From contig CM040448.1 in assembly GCA_022749755.1 (NCBI GenBank), positions 13,762,481-13,826,480 on the forward strand: a stretch of 64,000 nucleotides of DNA, written 5' to 3'. Position 1 is the stretch's first letter. Each line of letters begins with the position of its first letter. The position numbers and the translations under genes are program-made. Positions 1 to 12,306 of this stretch are shown here, piece by piece. The DNA comes from Azadirachta indica (Eukaryota > Streptophyta > Magnoliopsida > Sapindales > Meliaceae). The notes below the pieces were generated by a model. The model had not been told where the DNA came from, searched no databases, and saw only the letters and a program-made list of their open reading frames with translations.

Positions 1-2103
1 GGTTTACTCGAAGAAAATGATTTTCTCCACCTTGCTAGACGTAGCAAGAAAGTCAATACTTCTGCTGGATCAGTGAGAGAATAGGAAGCTTCAGTTTCCT
101 TTGGAATTGAAGATACAATAATCGGATACCCTTGTCCTCTTTTCTTTATCACCTGAAAATTTTGAAATTTAATTTCGTACACCAGTATTCAATTTATCAA
201 TGCCCTTAATTATTGAAACCTTTTTATTTATTGTTGTCCTTACCTTGAAAGCATCTTCATCAGTGCGATCATCTCCAATATACAATGGAAGAACGTCGTT
301 GGGATTGCTCAAACCTAGAGTCTCCAATAAATATTCCAGGGCGTTGCCTTTGTCCCATTCGATAGATGGTCGAATTTCCATGACCTTAATTTTTACATGC
401 AAATTCATATTATTAATTTATTATGTGGTACCGAGTTTATGAACGTCGTAGGAGTATCATAAATAACGTAGTTTCCATATGTACAAGACTTTATCGAGGT
501 TTACAAAAAGTAATTAAGGTTAAAAGATTTAGTTCTCCTACCTTTTTGCCTTCATTTAGATCAAATTCCGGGTAGTTGTCCAGCACAGATTTCACTTTCT
601 TTTGCAAAATACTGTAATCCTGCGTCCATGGGAAATATTATAAATTCCTTAGCTTGTGATGTAATCGATCAAATGATGATAATAACAAAAATAATATCTA
701 TGAGATTATCAGATTACCTCATCTCGGACCTGTCTGTAATGTACAGAGACGCAGAATCTATTGTCTTCTACCCTAGCCCCTTGTATTTTCTTCGTTTCGA
801 CTTCCAGCTCTTTGATTATCTGTTACAAACCAACAAAATATTCATTATTTCAAAAAATTGTACGAGTATATCAAATAGAAAAGGGTTAATTTGACAGATC
901 TTTAGCTTAATTACCTCCCGAATTGCAGGTAGAAATTTCTTAGCAGGTTGAAACAGAACTTCTTGTCCCTATCAGAGTAAATAACTTAAGTATTCAGTTT
1001 AAGAAGCAAAAAAAATTTTACAATTCTATATGGCGAAAAGGAAGAAGAAAGAAAGGAGGAAGCATCAGACCTTTTTTCCGCGGGCAACTGTATGATACTT
1101 TCCATCACTAGCTTTAACTGGCCTTGGTGGTGCCAGTATGTCCATTCCGTGACTTCCAGCATAATATACATTACTCAACTGTACAAATCCCTTAACCTGA
1201 AATATTCAAGACGTAGAGTTTGATTATTTCATCGGCTTCTCATCACAACAGTACCAAACACAGCCTGAGTTAATGATTGTGGATCGACATACCTTTTCTC
1301 GGCTCCTACCGCTTATTATAGCTGTTGGAAAATACTTTGCAACTTCACGCACAGCTGCACGCATCTGCATCAATGGAATTTGGATGGTTACAACTTGGAA
1401 TTAGTATTATAATAATAAAAGAAAGAGTAGTTTTTGAGTTTTGATTATTGGTTATTACCTCGTCAGACATGAAAGCACGATCTGGGTCATCAACAATTGG
1501 CGAGAGAGTGCCGTCGTAATCTAAGAACACGGCAATCTTCTTCCCCCTTGCTGCCTTCGTCAACCGATCAAATGAGTCTAGTGCAGAAGGGTGTTCAATC
1601 TAACAATATATATAAATGAAGGAATTGATTAATCTTAGCATCCAATAAAATTTATGTCATGTTACTCTCAGCCAATAATCTTACACCACATGAATCTGCA
1701 TGCAAATTTACTTCTTAGGACAACAATTTCCATTAATGTTTATTATATAAATTAAATATTGTACTGTCTATTAATTAATCAATGAAATCCTACCATCCAA
1801 GTTTGATAACTTGTGCCTGAGGTAATAACAGAAACGAGTGGATCCGAAGTTGTTTTTGCGTTGATGGAGCCATGAATATCACCACCATTTTCAACATTAT
1901 TCTTTAGTTTGGAGATAGACATCACTTTCTGTTTGCTGGAATGTGATCTTTGAAATCCCATCGCCTCGCTGAGCTTTGCGAGGTGCCTCTTAATAATCTG
2001 AGAGCAAGAAATAAACAAATACCTTAAGAAAACTATGAAGCAAACCAATAATTTAAAGCCCCTTAAAGCAGCTAAACATTGGTACCTGAAAATCACTGGT
2101 CAT
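1..2103 (-). CDS. TPP: Trehalose-6-phosphate phosphatase (TPP), 3' end cut by window edge
   Basis: The enzyme dephosphorylates trehalose-6-phosphate, a plant sugar signal, to trehalose (HAD superfamily). Ten exons are joined on the minus strand: 2103-2086, 1997-1794, 1599-1459, 1364-1293, 1196-1071, 968-915, 819-718, 619-542, 384-244 and 152-1. All have GT/AG borders and the frame stays open for 362 codons. HAD motif I, DYDGT, is at residues 101-105. A SGRSREK segment is near 139-145, and the acidic motif [10 protein letters not shown] is at 302-311, with [16 protein letters not shown] before it. These are the TPP phosphatase boxes. There is no TPS-type synthase domain, so this is a stand-alone TPP. 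The ATG at 2103 gives a six-codon first coding exon (MTSDFQ). The last 10-20 codons are probably off the left edge, since family members are usually 365-390 residues. No lesion is seen. Confidence 0.93.
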
Positions 2104-3864
2104 TCCTGTGCCTTTCGACTGCTTTAAAATATGTACCTGTAAATAAATGTCGACATAAATAATTAAAAAAAAAACAAAGAAATTCTAAATTAACAACATT
2201 TGAGTGTTTGTGATGGACAAAATTCAAATCAACAAAGCAGAAAGCCATCAGGAGAAATTCGATTTTTTTTTTTTTTTAAAAGATGAGTTTAGGATGGCCA
2301 AGTTTCCTTTTACACGCATTAATAAATATTAAAAATACTTTTGACATTGTCAAAACTAATTTTAAATTATTGGGTAATACAAGCAACATTGATATTTATG
2401 TAACCAAAAAAAAAAAAGTACGTACTTCTTATAAAAAAAAATTTAAATGAACTTTTGACATGACAATATTTCAACGCGGTACGTTGGGAATACATCTAAT
2501 ACTTTTGTAAATAAATATAAAAATAAGTTCATAGGGTAAGTAGACTAAGCTTTCATAAGATTTTCAAAGGTCGGTAGTATAACATAACACCTGTATACAC
2601 GTATAAATACAAATACAAATCAAATCCAGGTAAATCATTAATTTTCAATGAACAATTATTCCACAAGTGTTTGTCGAGAAAGCTGGCTTTATATACAAGA
2701 GAAGAAAGTTTTAACAAAATATCACTTTCCAAGCGAATTATAACACTTTTTTCAAAGCGAAAGTACACATTAATGGGGACGATATTAAAGACAAAAGCGA
2801 GAAATTATATGTTCATATAAGTTAGATTCGATGACTCAACATTACATGGCTTATTAGCTAAAGCTAATTTCAAACTCAGACGTTGTCTCAGTAAAGTTAC
2901 AATCAGCTGATTCAGATGATCCTGACATGAGATAACATTTTTAATTTAATTATTACCTTCAATCAACATTTATTAAAATTTTTAATTTTTTTATAAAAAA
3001 ATTAGAAGAAAAATACAATGTAGGGTTAATTAGCGCTGGCTCCACTTTTAACTACCATATTACCTCATTTCAACTTCTACCCAACTGAATTTAAATTGAC
3101 TGAATAAATATAGTATTCTTAATTAATTCCCTATCTATCTATCGAGACTATTTTAAGGGCATTAAGACATCAATGTATGGGCGGGGGTCTTTTTCGTGTA
3201 TACGTCAAGGCATACGTTGACGAACTCGTAATGTTAAACCTCTCAATTATAAAATAATCAAATTAATTATATCTTTAATTTTACAATGTTTCTTTACAAC
3301 AAACATTAATAAAAATATATATAATTACAGGACTAACTGAAATCAAGCAACTACATCTTTTATACATCGAGATTAAAAACAAGAGCATATATAGTTACGA
3401 AATTTTGATTAGGTACACAAATAATGAACATGCAAGAATTAAATAGTAATTGATCTAACTCCTATAATTAATATATATAGACAAATTTTAACATGGGTTA
3501 GGCGGCTGGCTGCTGTCAAATTAAATATAAAGAAGCTAGCTAGGAAGGCTAATTAAGTGGAATACTTGAAGTAATTGTAAGTCAAACAATTCTTAACTCT
3601 TGCCCACACTTCGAAATTTCCACATTATTTTTTGTAAAACAATAATGAATTAATAAGGAAAAAGCGAAAACCAAAACAAAAAGATTGAAAATCTTACGAG
3701 GCCGGGGCTTTACTTTGCCAAATTTGTCTCTGTCAATTACTTAGAAGATTCAACAACTCACCAACCCAAAATAACAAAGAGTTGTTGAAGTAATTGTGTT
3801 GTCACTGCTTCCAAAGAACACGACAGAAAATTTTAGAAAAAGAAAAACCTAGCATGCATATAAA

Positions 3865-5673
3865 GATGACACGTCCCCAGAATACACGTGTATCCTATGA
3901 AGCCATGAATTGACTTGTCTTTAAATAATCTCACCACTGATGACTTTCTTTTTCCCTCTCTTTAGACCGAAAGTGTGAAACAGAGAAAAATTAACCCGCT
4001 GGGGACCTTGAAGAAAATTAAAGTTCAAGAAGACAAAGATTCACGTGTCTGTAGGTAAGGTGGAGTTTGAACATCTGGGTGTTGTACGAAGGACACGTTT
4101 AACCAGAGATTAGACCCGGGAAAAGTCTCTCTTGGAACAAGACAAAGCACATAAGACAAAGTGTCCAGCTCTAATGAAACTGCTAGGAATTGCAGTTAAA
4201 CATTCATACAAGTCAAGTCCAGCTGCTTCTTCTTTTTTACCCTTTTTTAATTACATTTAAGTATGTTAATTAAGAACCAGTTTTACAGGTCAGCCAATCA
4301 GTGTGCTTGTTTCAAAGCTTAATATTGATCAATTTGTATTTGCCTAATAATCTATTTATTAGAATGCTTATGACCCTTAATTTCCTATGAAATTGTCAAA
4401 TGTAAATTCGTTTGAAAGCAGATATTTCTAAATTCTTGTAAGGATACCTAATTTAAAATCTTTGACCCAATAAATCTACAACAAAAATTTTGAATTCGGT
4501 TCTGGATCGTTGACATCAAAATTTGCTAATAGTTTAGCTTATAATTATATACATATTATAATATTTCTTTATCACAAAAATAATAATGCTTCAGAAATCC
4601 TCATCCCTAAAACGGTTAAAAGAAAATCTATTTTTCACATCACTTTTACACTCCAGAATGAAACTAGCTTAATACCATCTAATTAATTATAAGATGGATA
4701 TACTTCAATATCCTCCAAGCTGTATATAAAGGTTGAATCAAATAGTTTTTTTTTTTTTTTTTTTTGAATATGAATCAAATAGTTTAAGTACAAATTAAAT
4801 TCGTGACAACTAAAATCTTCAAATTAAATTTGTGACAACTAATTAATTTATTTTTACAGCCATGAAGTCTCTTCTTTTTAACATGAAATGATTAATTTTT
4901 GTTGGTATATGAGACATGATGGTCATGATCAAAAACCACTTCCCTATCACAAATTTAACATTTAACGACTTAATAAAAATGTATTCAAGTAAATCATAAG
5001 AGATTTTAAAATAGATTTTCTCAATTTTTTTGAAAAAAAAAAGTTAAATTTAAGTATTCAATTTTTCTAAAAAGTAAAGAATCCTTTACTAAAGTCGACA
5101 AAAACCTTAATTAAAGTGCATGCAAAAGGGTAGCGCCCATCGCCAAACAACTCACCATCACAAACATGCTCATAACCGTTTTTTTAGGTACAAGTCGTTT
5201 CTATCAAAAAGTGAACTCCCCCGTGGGTCCAAAAGTGGCCCCACTCAAACTCATCGTTCAAAAGAGACTTGTCGGCTGACTCTAATATATCCTTTCCTAC
5301 ACGTGGCATACCGTATCTCGCTTGATTACCCGCGTGGCGCTTATGTGTGAATGATTAAAATCCAAGGAAACCCGGGCCCCGATGGTGAACAAAACCATGG
5401 ACTAAGAAATTATTGTGTCTAGGTGTTTTTGTCAAAACGGGCCTAGAGAGGCCCAGTCAACGGATGGGACCTAGTTTGACACGTGTACGGTGAAAAACCT
5501 ATTCGTTTCTTCCACTTCTCAAAAATAGATAGAAAAAGTTCACTCATAACTGAAATCGAAACTTCTCTTCACTATAACAAATATAATTAGACGCGCGTGG
5601 AGAACAAACTTTACAGGCTCAGCCTCGCATCGCAAAAGTACGGGCTGACTATACCGAGCGTGCTACGCACGTG
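3865..5673. promoter_or_regulatory. Five palindromic G-boxes (CACGTG) in the TPP 5' region
   Basis: CACGTG hexamers occur at 3885-3890, 4042-4047, 5300-5305, 5480-5485 and 5668-5673, with further ACGT cores at about 3869 and 4094. CACGTG is the core bound by plant bZIP (ABRE-binding) and bHLH (PIF-type) factors. The cluster lies either in the 5'-UTR intron or in the promoter of TPP. Binding is inferred from motif content alone. Confidence 0.4.
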
Positions 5674-6321
5674 CTAGTTAGTGGCGTGGAGAAACCGGTA
5701 ACCTGGAAGTGTATCTTTTGGAAGGTGAAACAACGAACGACAACTGATTTTTCGTTTTGTCCTCAGTTCTATTGAGCAAAACGACTCGGTAACCGGTCTT
5801 GCCGGTTTCGACAACCGTTATAGGGTATTCTAAGTAATAATCTAGAATTAATTTAAAAAAACTTTCGAAAGAGTGACAGGTTACGATCGGTGGAGGAGAA
5901 TATTTTTGCATGATAAAAAACACCGGAAAAATCAAGAACAAGCGTTTTTTTCATTAGAAAAAAAGATAAAATGAGTAAAGGAGATTTGAATTATAACTGT
6001 TTGTATCTTCTATTGGTAGAGATTTTACCGATTAAATCAATTAACACTAACACAAAAAAAACATGCACAAACTTGACGTAAAGAAAAAGACCAACAATAA
6101 TGGTAATTTAAAAGAAAAGTAAATCATGGGTGGAATTTTTCTAATCATATAAATGATATTCAAAACGAAGTAACATGGCGGAGAATGAATTAATAAAGCA
6201 AGAGAATTAAAGAAAATTAGGAAATGAAAGCCAAAATAAAGAGAGCTTACCAAATATGACTAATGCTATTCCTCGAGAATTCAACAAGACTGCTTGAAAG
6301 AGAGAAAGCTTAAAAGGAAAA

Positions 6322-6325
6322 TGAG

Positions 6326-6363
<38 letters not shown>

Positions 6364-6386
6364 GAGAGAAGAGAAGAGAAGAGAGG
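6322..6386. repeat. GA/CT microsatellite in the putative TPP leader
   Basis: An almost pure GA/GGA run. On the minus strand it is a CT-rich pyrimidine tract just downstream of a TATA box at 6421-6430, typical of plant 5' leaders. Confidence 0.8.
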
Positions 6387-6420
6387 AGATGAGAGGGGAA
6401 GAAATATAACGGAGGTGGGG

Positions 6421-6430
6421 TTTATTTATA
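6421..6430 (-). promoter_or_regulatory. TATA box, probable TPP promoter
   Basis: TATAAATAAA on the minus strand, 30-40 bp upstream of the CT-rich leader. The only minus-strand gene downstream is TPP. Confidence 0.5.
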
Positions 6431-7399
6431 GTATAATAGAGGAGAGGAGGGGTTTAGGGAGAGAGAGGGAGGTTTTTGGAAGTTTGTGAAATGGTCATTG
6501 TCTTGTTAGGATCCCCATTTGCATTAAAAACTTATTGTTTTGAAAATTACCATCAGTTTCCTTTACTATATGTTCAATGACAAAAACACCCCTATTTATT
6601 TTTCTGTTTTGCAAGTTAGTTAAATAGTTAGTATGTGCGTCATTGAAACTTTTAATTTGGTCACATTTTTGTTAGGTAAACTACAATATTTAGTGGAAGT
6701 AGCCAAAAAAAGAACTTATAATATTTTGATTAATTAATTATTATTTATATATTGTCAATAATATATACATATAGGCTAGGAGCTACATTTGTATGCTAGT
6801 CTATTCCATTTTGATTCGAGCACAAATTGTTGTCAAAGAGATGTAATATTTCTTGTTTACAATTATAACTAGAAAGAGTAGTGGAAAACTTTTTAGAAAA
6901 TTGTTTTGCTTTTGGTATTTGAAAATGTGATACATTAATGTTTAAGTGTGGAGTTGCTATCAAAACCAGCTAATCGATTTAGTAGTGGGAATTTTAGACA
7001 TGAGTTCATGTATTAGGGTATAAAATTTTAACTAGATGATTGATAAAATATTAACCATTAAATAAAAGTCAGTACATAATGAATATATCAGACTTTTAAA
7101 TTTAAAAAAAAAAGTTATAAATATATAACATTAAATTATTTTATATCTTTTTGACAATATAGACACATTATATAAAATTTCAGATTTGGTCGATTCTCTT
7201 TTTTACTATAAATCTCAAAGAATCATATTCATATGCATGCTTAGAATATTTTTTGACCTTTTGAAAAAGGCATTGGATTAAAAACCTAATCTAACAATAA
7301 TTATGAACTTCATTTTAATGATATAAATTAAGAAAAAGGTTTGTGCTTGATATATTTATACTACTATATATATATATATATATATATGATTAACTACAC

Positions 7400-7430
<31 letters not shown>

Positions 7431-7953
7431 TAAGAGAGAGAATGAAAAGGGAGTAGAGGGTACCTCAAGATGAGGTTAAAAGACAAAGTTGCTTTAACCC
7501 ATCTAAAAATGAATATAATATAATTATTGGTGAATCTTAAAATTTAAGTTAAATTTGAAAGTGAAAGTAATAGGTATATACTTTTTAATATAATTTAATG
7601 AATTTATTACCATCAAGCGTTGATCTTTTCCACATATATAACATATTTTATGAGATATACCATCAATCAATATCTCTGATATATATCATAAATTAAAAAA
7701 GAAAATCTAATAAATAAACTTATGGTTGAGCTAAAAGTAAATAAGAATCGAAAGAAAAAGCAAAACCAGCCAAGCAAAAGAGGGTGAAACATATCACATC
7801 TTCTCTGATTCTATGAAATGAATGCACGTGTTTTTGTTACAAGATTCTGCAATGCAAGCATTTACTCTCTTTGTTACCAATGAAAAGTTAAAAAAAAAAA
7901 AAGGAAAAAAAATTAATATCAGTCGACTATTAATTAATTAAAATAGTAGTAAA

Positions 7954-7998
<45 letters not shown>

Positions 7999-9800
7999 TA
8001 ATAATGTTCCCTAATTAACTTTATTCTAAAAGAATATTCTAAAAATTGAATTTATAAAAGAAAAGAATATATATATTATTATTTAGAATGACCTAAACAT
8101 CCCTATGAGGGAGGTTTCAATTTGAGGGAACAAAAGTGTCTTGGATTCAAGGGAAAATCAAACATGCATGAAGATCGAAGAGAATCACCATTAATAACCA
8201 GCCAAAAAGTTTTACTATTAATTAAAAATAAACAATTAAAGACAAGAATTATCAAAGTCTAAAAGGAGCAGTGGTCATTCATCGCTCTCCTCTTTTAAGT
8301 AATTCAGTTCCTTGAATTTGCCCATGCAATCAATTGCCATGAAACTTCCTTGCGCGCAGTATAATTACTTTATTTTTTGGTTTTAGAAAAAGAATTATAT
8401 TATATAAATATTTTTTTTTCTTTTTCAGTTTTTTAAGTTTGCATGGTCATCTGGCCCTCTGCCATTAATTATAAATAAAGATTGTTCATAAGATTCTTCG
8501 TCTCATGTTGACAACTCTTTTAGCAGTATGTCTTGAACGAAGACACGCGGGATTTGGTATCAAAACTTGCATACAGATCGCTTTTAATTATAATTTTCAG
8601 TCTATTAATTATTTATGGATTAACTAATCAATTAATATAAACTACATAAAATGAGATATAATATATATGTATAATATACTTATAAATCATCATTAATATA
8701 TCAACTTAATTAAGGTGGGCGATAATGACAATGATGTGGGGTTTGTTAATGAAAAATATATTCAAGTACATGCTCCAACGTATAAATTTTAAGTATGAAA
8801 GAAAGTTATACAATGTGACAACTACATTTGTTTATGGAAATTTAAATATGTCTGCACAAGAATTTAATTACGTGCAAACAACTCAGTAAGATTCAATGCA
8901 ATGGTTTTTGTGATGAAACTGTGTGTGTTGATGGAATTTTTTTATTGGTTTATAATGTAATGAACATGTGAATATTCGCAAGAGAGAATTAAATTCTTCG
9001 TACAAATTATGAAGCAAATAATTTCCAAATTGGATGTAGAAAACACGGACACAAAATCAGGGAAAGAGAACTGAAGGTATATGAGGATATTTTGAGAATA
9101 AAGATTAAAGAAAGCTGAAAGAATATAATAAAGGCTGAAGGAAATAACATTCCAAGTTAAGTGGTCCGAGTTATTTTCCAATTAATTTCCAGAATTTCTT
9201 AACAGTAATTCAGGAAACTTCCATTGGGTCATCGTCAAGTTGCTAAAGACGTGAAAGGAAGACTTTTCAGTCTCGTGAAGGTTCAGTTTTTGTCGTGGAA
9301 ATTGCTTAGAATAATATTACATGGAATTCAGGGAGAGTTGTGCTTCATTTCTATGCATTTATTTATGACATGACCAGAAGGTTGCGGCCTTTTTCTTTCC
9401 AGTTCTAGTTTTTGCAAGGATCTTTCCATGATAAATACTGCTTCAGTGACAGATTGTCAAAGCGAAAGAGAGAGAACACCTTCTTGATTTCATATGCTCT
9501 CATTTTTAGATGTCTACTGAAACCTGCTCCAGATCAGATCATTTATGGCACACAACCTAATTTTGTATAGCCAGATGTTCATTGGATTTAGAACAAGCTC
9601 TAGATCGGATCAGTTATTGAGCAGCCCTGATACATGCCAAGAAGACAATGACCTCCCAGATCGTCCCTCACTTCTGCGTGAGGGCTCAAACGAAAGATAC
9701 AGGCTGAATATGTGCAAAATAAACCAAAAAAATTGCAACACAGCAAAGAGGATTGGAGAAGAAATTTTCTGTTGAACTTTTGGGGTATTATCATGCATGA
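6431..9800. other. Intergenic AT-rich DNA
   Basis: No exon of a recognisable gene was found on either strand. The stretch contains TA runs (about 7365-7386 and 7408-7430) and a TAA run (about 7957-8005). A short direct repeat of the form CTCnAGATCnGATCAnTTA occurs near 9528 and 9599. Its right end probably runs into the 3' untranslated region of the J-protein gene. ORFs here (8942-9181, 9545-9775, 9600-9923) look accidental. Confidence 0.6.
7957..8005. repeat. TAA trinucleotide microsatellite
   Basis: About 15 near-perfect AAT/TAA units, followed by one interrupted block. Confidence 0.85.
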
Positions 9801-10062
9801 GTTTCTATAAGAACTTTTGGCTGTCCACAAATATACAACAACAAGAACAAAATAAAGAAATGAACTATGGATCTCTGAATACACTTGTGGCACAAAAAAA
9901 AAACCCATTTCTACAATTTGCATGAGGCTGACAAAATAAAAGAAGAAAAAGCTTACCTAATTTCAAGTATCTTCAGCCGTCTCCACGTTCTAATTTCCAG
10001 CTTTTATGCGACATCATCTACCGCATCACTGTCCTCCTCAGCTACTATTTACGTTCTGCTCC

Positions 10063-12306
10063 TCATCTCTTAACATTGGTTTGTTTGCCATTCTCTACTG
10101 TCTCTCCTTCAGATTTTGAGGAACTGTCCCCCACGTTGTCTTCAATCTCCATGGCATTCTGCAATCTCTCTTTATTAGTTTTCTCAGCATTCTCTACCAG
10201 CAGTGCGTCATTAGCTTCTGTAGTTAACTGAAGGAGTTCAACAGGGGTAGCAGCCGGGTCTAACTCCCAACTTCCCGCAGGCACACTATGAGCTTCTAGG
10301 CCAGTCAGCAAGCGACTAGGAACTTGATGAGAGAAGCGAAACATCTCTTCTTTAGAGATCCTCTGTACTTCCTTGCAGTCCACCTGCTTCTGAAACACCG
10401 TCCTGAAACCAGCAACCTTTACAAGAGGCACAACAGATACACCTTGTTCGTCGTTAAAGTCATCAAGCACCTCCACCATGTCATATTTGTGTATGACTTC
10501 ATCAGGAGTATGCTCGTTCCAATCAGGAGACCAGTTTCGGTAAAGAGCCCAGATATCCCCCTTACAAGGAAATATTCGAACAACCCCACGCAAACCTTTT
10601 GTCCACTTAACCTTGTGCGAGAAAGAATTCAATGTGTTGCTAATTTCATGCCTGCCAGTCCGGAATTCACCACAAGTTTTGGAAAAACCAGAATCTACCC
10701 AGGGTATAGGGCCCAATTCACTGTTGCTTCTTGAGTTAAGCCAACTGATCTTCATTTTAAACGGCTTCAAAGACATCACCTTATGAATTCGAGCATAGTA
10801 ACGAGGCATTCCATCATCATCATCATATGCAGCCCAAACCTGGTCATCTCCAAAAGAACTTTCAGTTCTATCCAAATCGAAATTGTGAAAATCCGAATCT
10901 GGAACATTAATTGACAATGCAGCAGCTTCTTTTTCTGAATCTCCATCAGAATTGTCAGGACAAGTATCCTTCTTTCGGGTTTTATTGTTGGTCCCATTAC
11001 GCTTATTGAGATCATGCAAATTACTGTTAACAACGCTTTTCTGCTTCCTACTTTCTTTCTCTTTCATCTTTTCTCTCTCTCTGTCAGTAGTCTTGGCATC
11101 AGTTACTGAGCTCCAATCTTTAAGTTTCTTGCGAATTTCAGTACGTGCTTTGTCCACCAGCATGTTTCGAATCTCAAATAATGACAGTTCCCTCTCCCTA
11201 TTGGGCTTGTTATAAGTAGCAGAAAATCCATAGATATTTTCTGCTTGAAAACTGCCCTTTCTAAATTCAAATGCACTTCCTGAGCCAGCTCCATTTCTCA
11301 TGTCACCTCCATACCCATTCATATGATTATCATAGGTTTTTCTCTTTTTCAAGGCTGCTGCCTGTGCTTCCTCACGCTCTCTCTTCAATTTCTCTTGTGC
11401 CTGCTGAACCACCTTTGCAGCTTGAGTAGCAGTGGAAGGTGATGTAACCTTGCTATTAACACCAGCCATTGTAGGGAAAGAACCCCACTGGAGATTAGTA
11501 CTATTAGATGAGCTAAGACCTGCCAACCCTCCAGGTTTATACAGGTTACTATTTGCAGCGTGATGCCTTGAATTCTGGTGCTGCTGGCGAGAAGACAAGT
11601 TGGTGGACTTGAAAGCATTTGGGGGTGGAGGCTTCTCCACAGCAAGAAAAGCCTCACGACAATTAGGGCATAGGAGAGTGTGATTCAGGTAAATCCTCAG
11701 ATACTCATACTGTGTCTTGCACCTGTTACAAATAGTCCAAAATGTACCAGGATTTTGATTTGAAGAAGGAACTGAGTTTGAACCGGTTCGGTTAACATTG
11801 TTCCGACTCCTAGCATGTGATGTCACATTTTTGGTAGAAGTATGAATCCCATTTGCACTAGGTGATGCAAATGGAACCCCACTCTGAGTTGGATTTTTCT
11901 GCTGTACTCTTGGATTCAATTTCTCATTATAAGCCAATCTCTTAGCCTTATCTGATAACAAGCTCCATGCCTCCGAAACCAGTTTAAAAGCACCATCAGC
12001 ACCGATAGCCTTGTTTTTATCAGGGTGAAGTGCCAGAGCCAGCTTCCGGTATTGTTTCCTCACTGTTTCATCATCAACCCATGGATTTGTACCAAGTACG
12101 GCATACCAATCGACTTCGCCATTAATTTTTTTCTCTGCAGAGACATAAACATCGATTGTTGTCAAGATTTGGGAGATACCCTCAAGCCCAGGATATAAAT
12201 TTTGAGCCTTCAAAGCAAATTTCTTTGCACCAGAGTAATCTTTTTCGGTAACCTTTCTCTCAGCAATTTCCTTGGCCCTGATTGCCTCATCTTTATTACA
12301 ATCCAT
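10063..12306 (-). CDS. J-domain protein with C-terminal DUF3444
   Basis: A single 747-codon exon with no internal intron. An N-terminal helical segment (residues 1-60) is typical of this plant family. The J domain spans about 65-130, with the HPDK tetrad at 94-97 that stimulates Hsp70 ATPase. A zinc-ribbon-like pair follows (CNRC 193-196, CPNC 213-216). The middle is a polar linker, with a charged, lysine/arginine-rich segment at 300-450 that may carry nuclear signals. The C-terminal DUF3444 runs about 463-690 and includes DDQVWAAYDDDDGMPRYYA at 487-505. It is therefore probably an Hsp70 co-chaperone; the role of DUF3444 is unknown. The start at 12306 is the first ATG of the conserved N-terminus. 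The stop TGA is at 10063-10065. No lesions are seen. Confidence 0.95.
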   Translation of the reverse strand: MDCNKDEAIRAKEIAERKVTEKDYSGAKKFALKAQNLYPGLEGISQILTTIDVYVSAEKKINGEVDWYAVLGTNPWVDDETVRKQYRKLALALHPDKNKAIGADGAFKLVSEAWSLLSDKAKRLAYNEKLNPRVQQKNPTQSGVPFASPSANGIHTSTKNVTSHARSRNNVNRTGSNSVPSSNQNPGTFWTICNRCKTQYEYLRIYLNHTLLCPNCREAFLAVEKPPPPNAFKSTNLSSRQQHQNSRHHAANSNLYKPGGLAGLSSSNSTNLQWGSFPTMAGVNSKVTSPSTATQAAKVVQQAQEKLKREREEAQAAALKKRKTYDNHMNGYGGDMRNGAGSGSAFEFRKGSFQAENIYGFSATYNKPNRERELSLFEIRNMLVDKARTEIRKKLKDWSSVTDAKTTDREREKMKEKESRKQKSVVNSNLHDLNKRNGTNNKTRKKDTCPDNSDGDSEKEAAALSINVPDSDFHNFDLDRTESSFGDDQVWAAYDDDDGMPRYYARIHKVMSLKPFKMKISWLNSRSNSELGPIPWVDSGFSKTCGEFRTGRHEISNTLNSFSHKVKWTKGLRGVVRIFPCKGDIWALYRNWSPDWNEHTPDEVIHKYDMVEVLDDFNDEQGVSVVPLVKVAGFRTVFQKQVDCKEVQRISKEEMFRFSHQVPSRLLTGLEAHSVPAGSWELDPAATPVELLQLTTEANDALLVENAEKTNKERLQNAMEIEDNVGDSSSKSEGETVENGKQTNVKR

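Larger units (their letters stand above)
2104..6400 (-). promoter_or_regulatory. Probable TPP leader, long 5'-UTR intron and promoter
   Basis: Just upstream of the TPP ATG, a good acceptor (TTTATTTACAG) ends an intron at 2137, so the leader continues further upstream. The best candidate first exon lies at about 6251-6390. It ends at a TTTG/GTAAGC donor (6250) and contains a long CT run on the minus strand. A TATA box (TATAAATAAA, 6421-6430, minus) lies just upstream. This would make a 5'-UTR intron of about 4.1 kb. That is inference: an internal promoter near 3.9-5.7 kb, where G-boxes occur, is the alternative. No coding exon is seen in the interval; the short ORFs at 5120-5350 and 5678-5941 lack family features. 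Confidence 0.45.

Noticed and set aside
9545..9923. Overlapping ORFs on both strands near 9.6-9.9 kb
   Set aside because: No domain or codon pattern; they fall in what is probably the J-protein 3' untranslated region.
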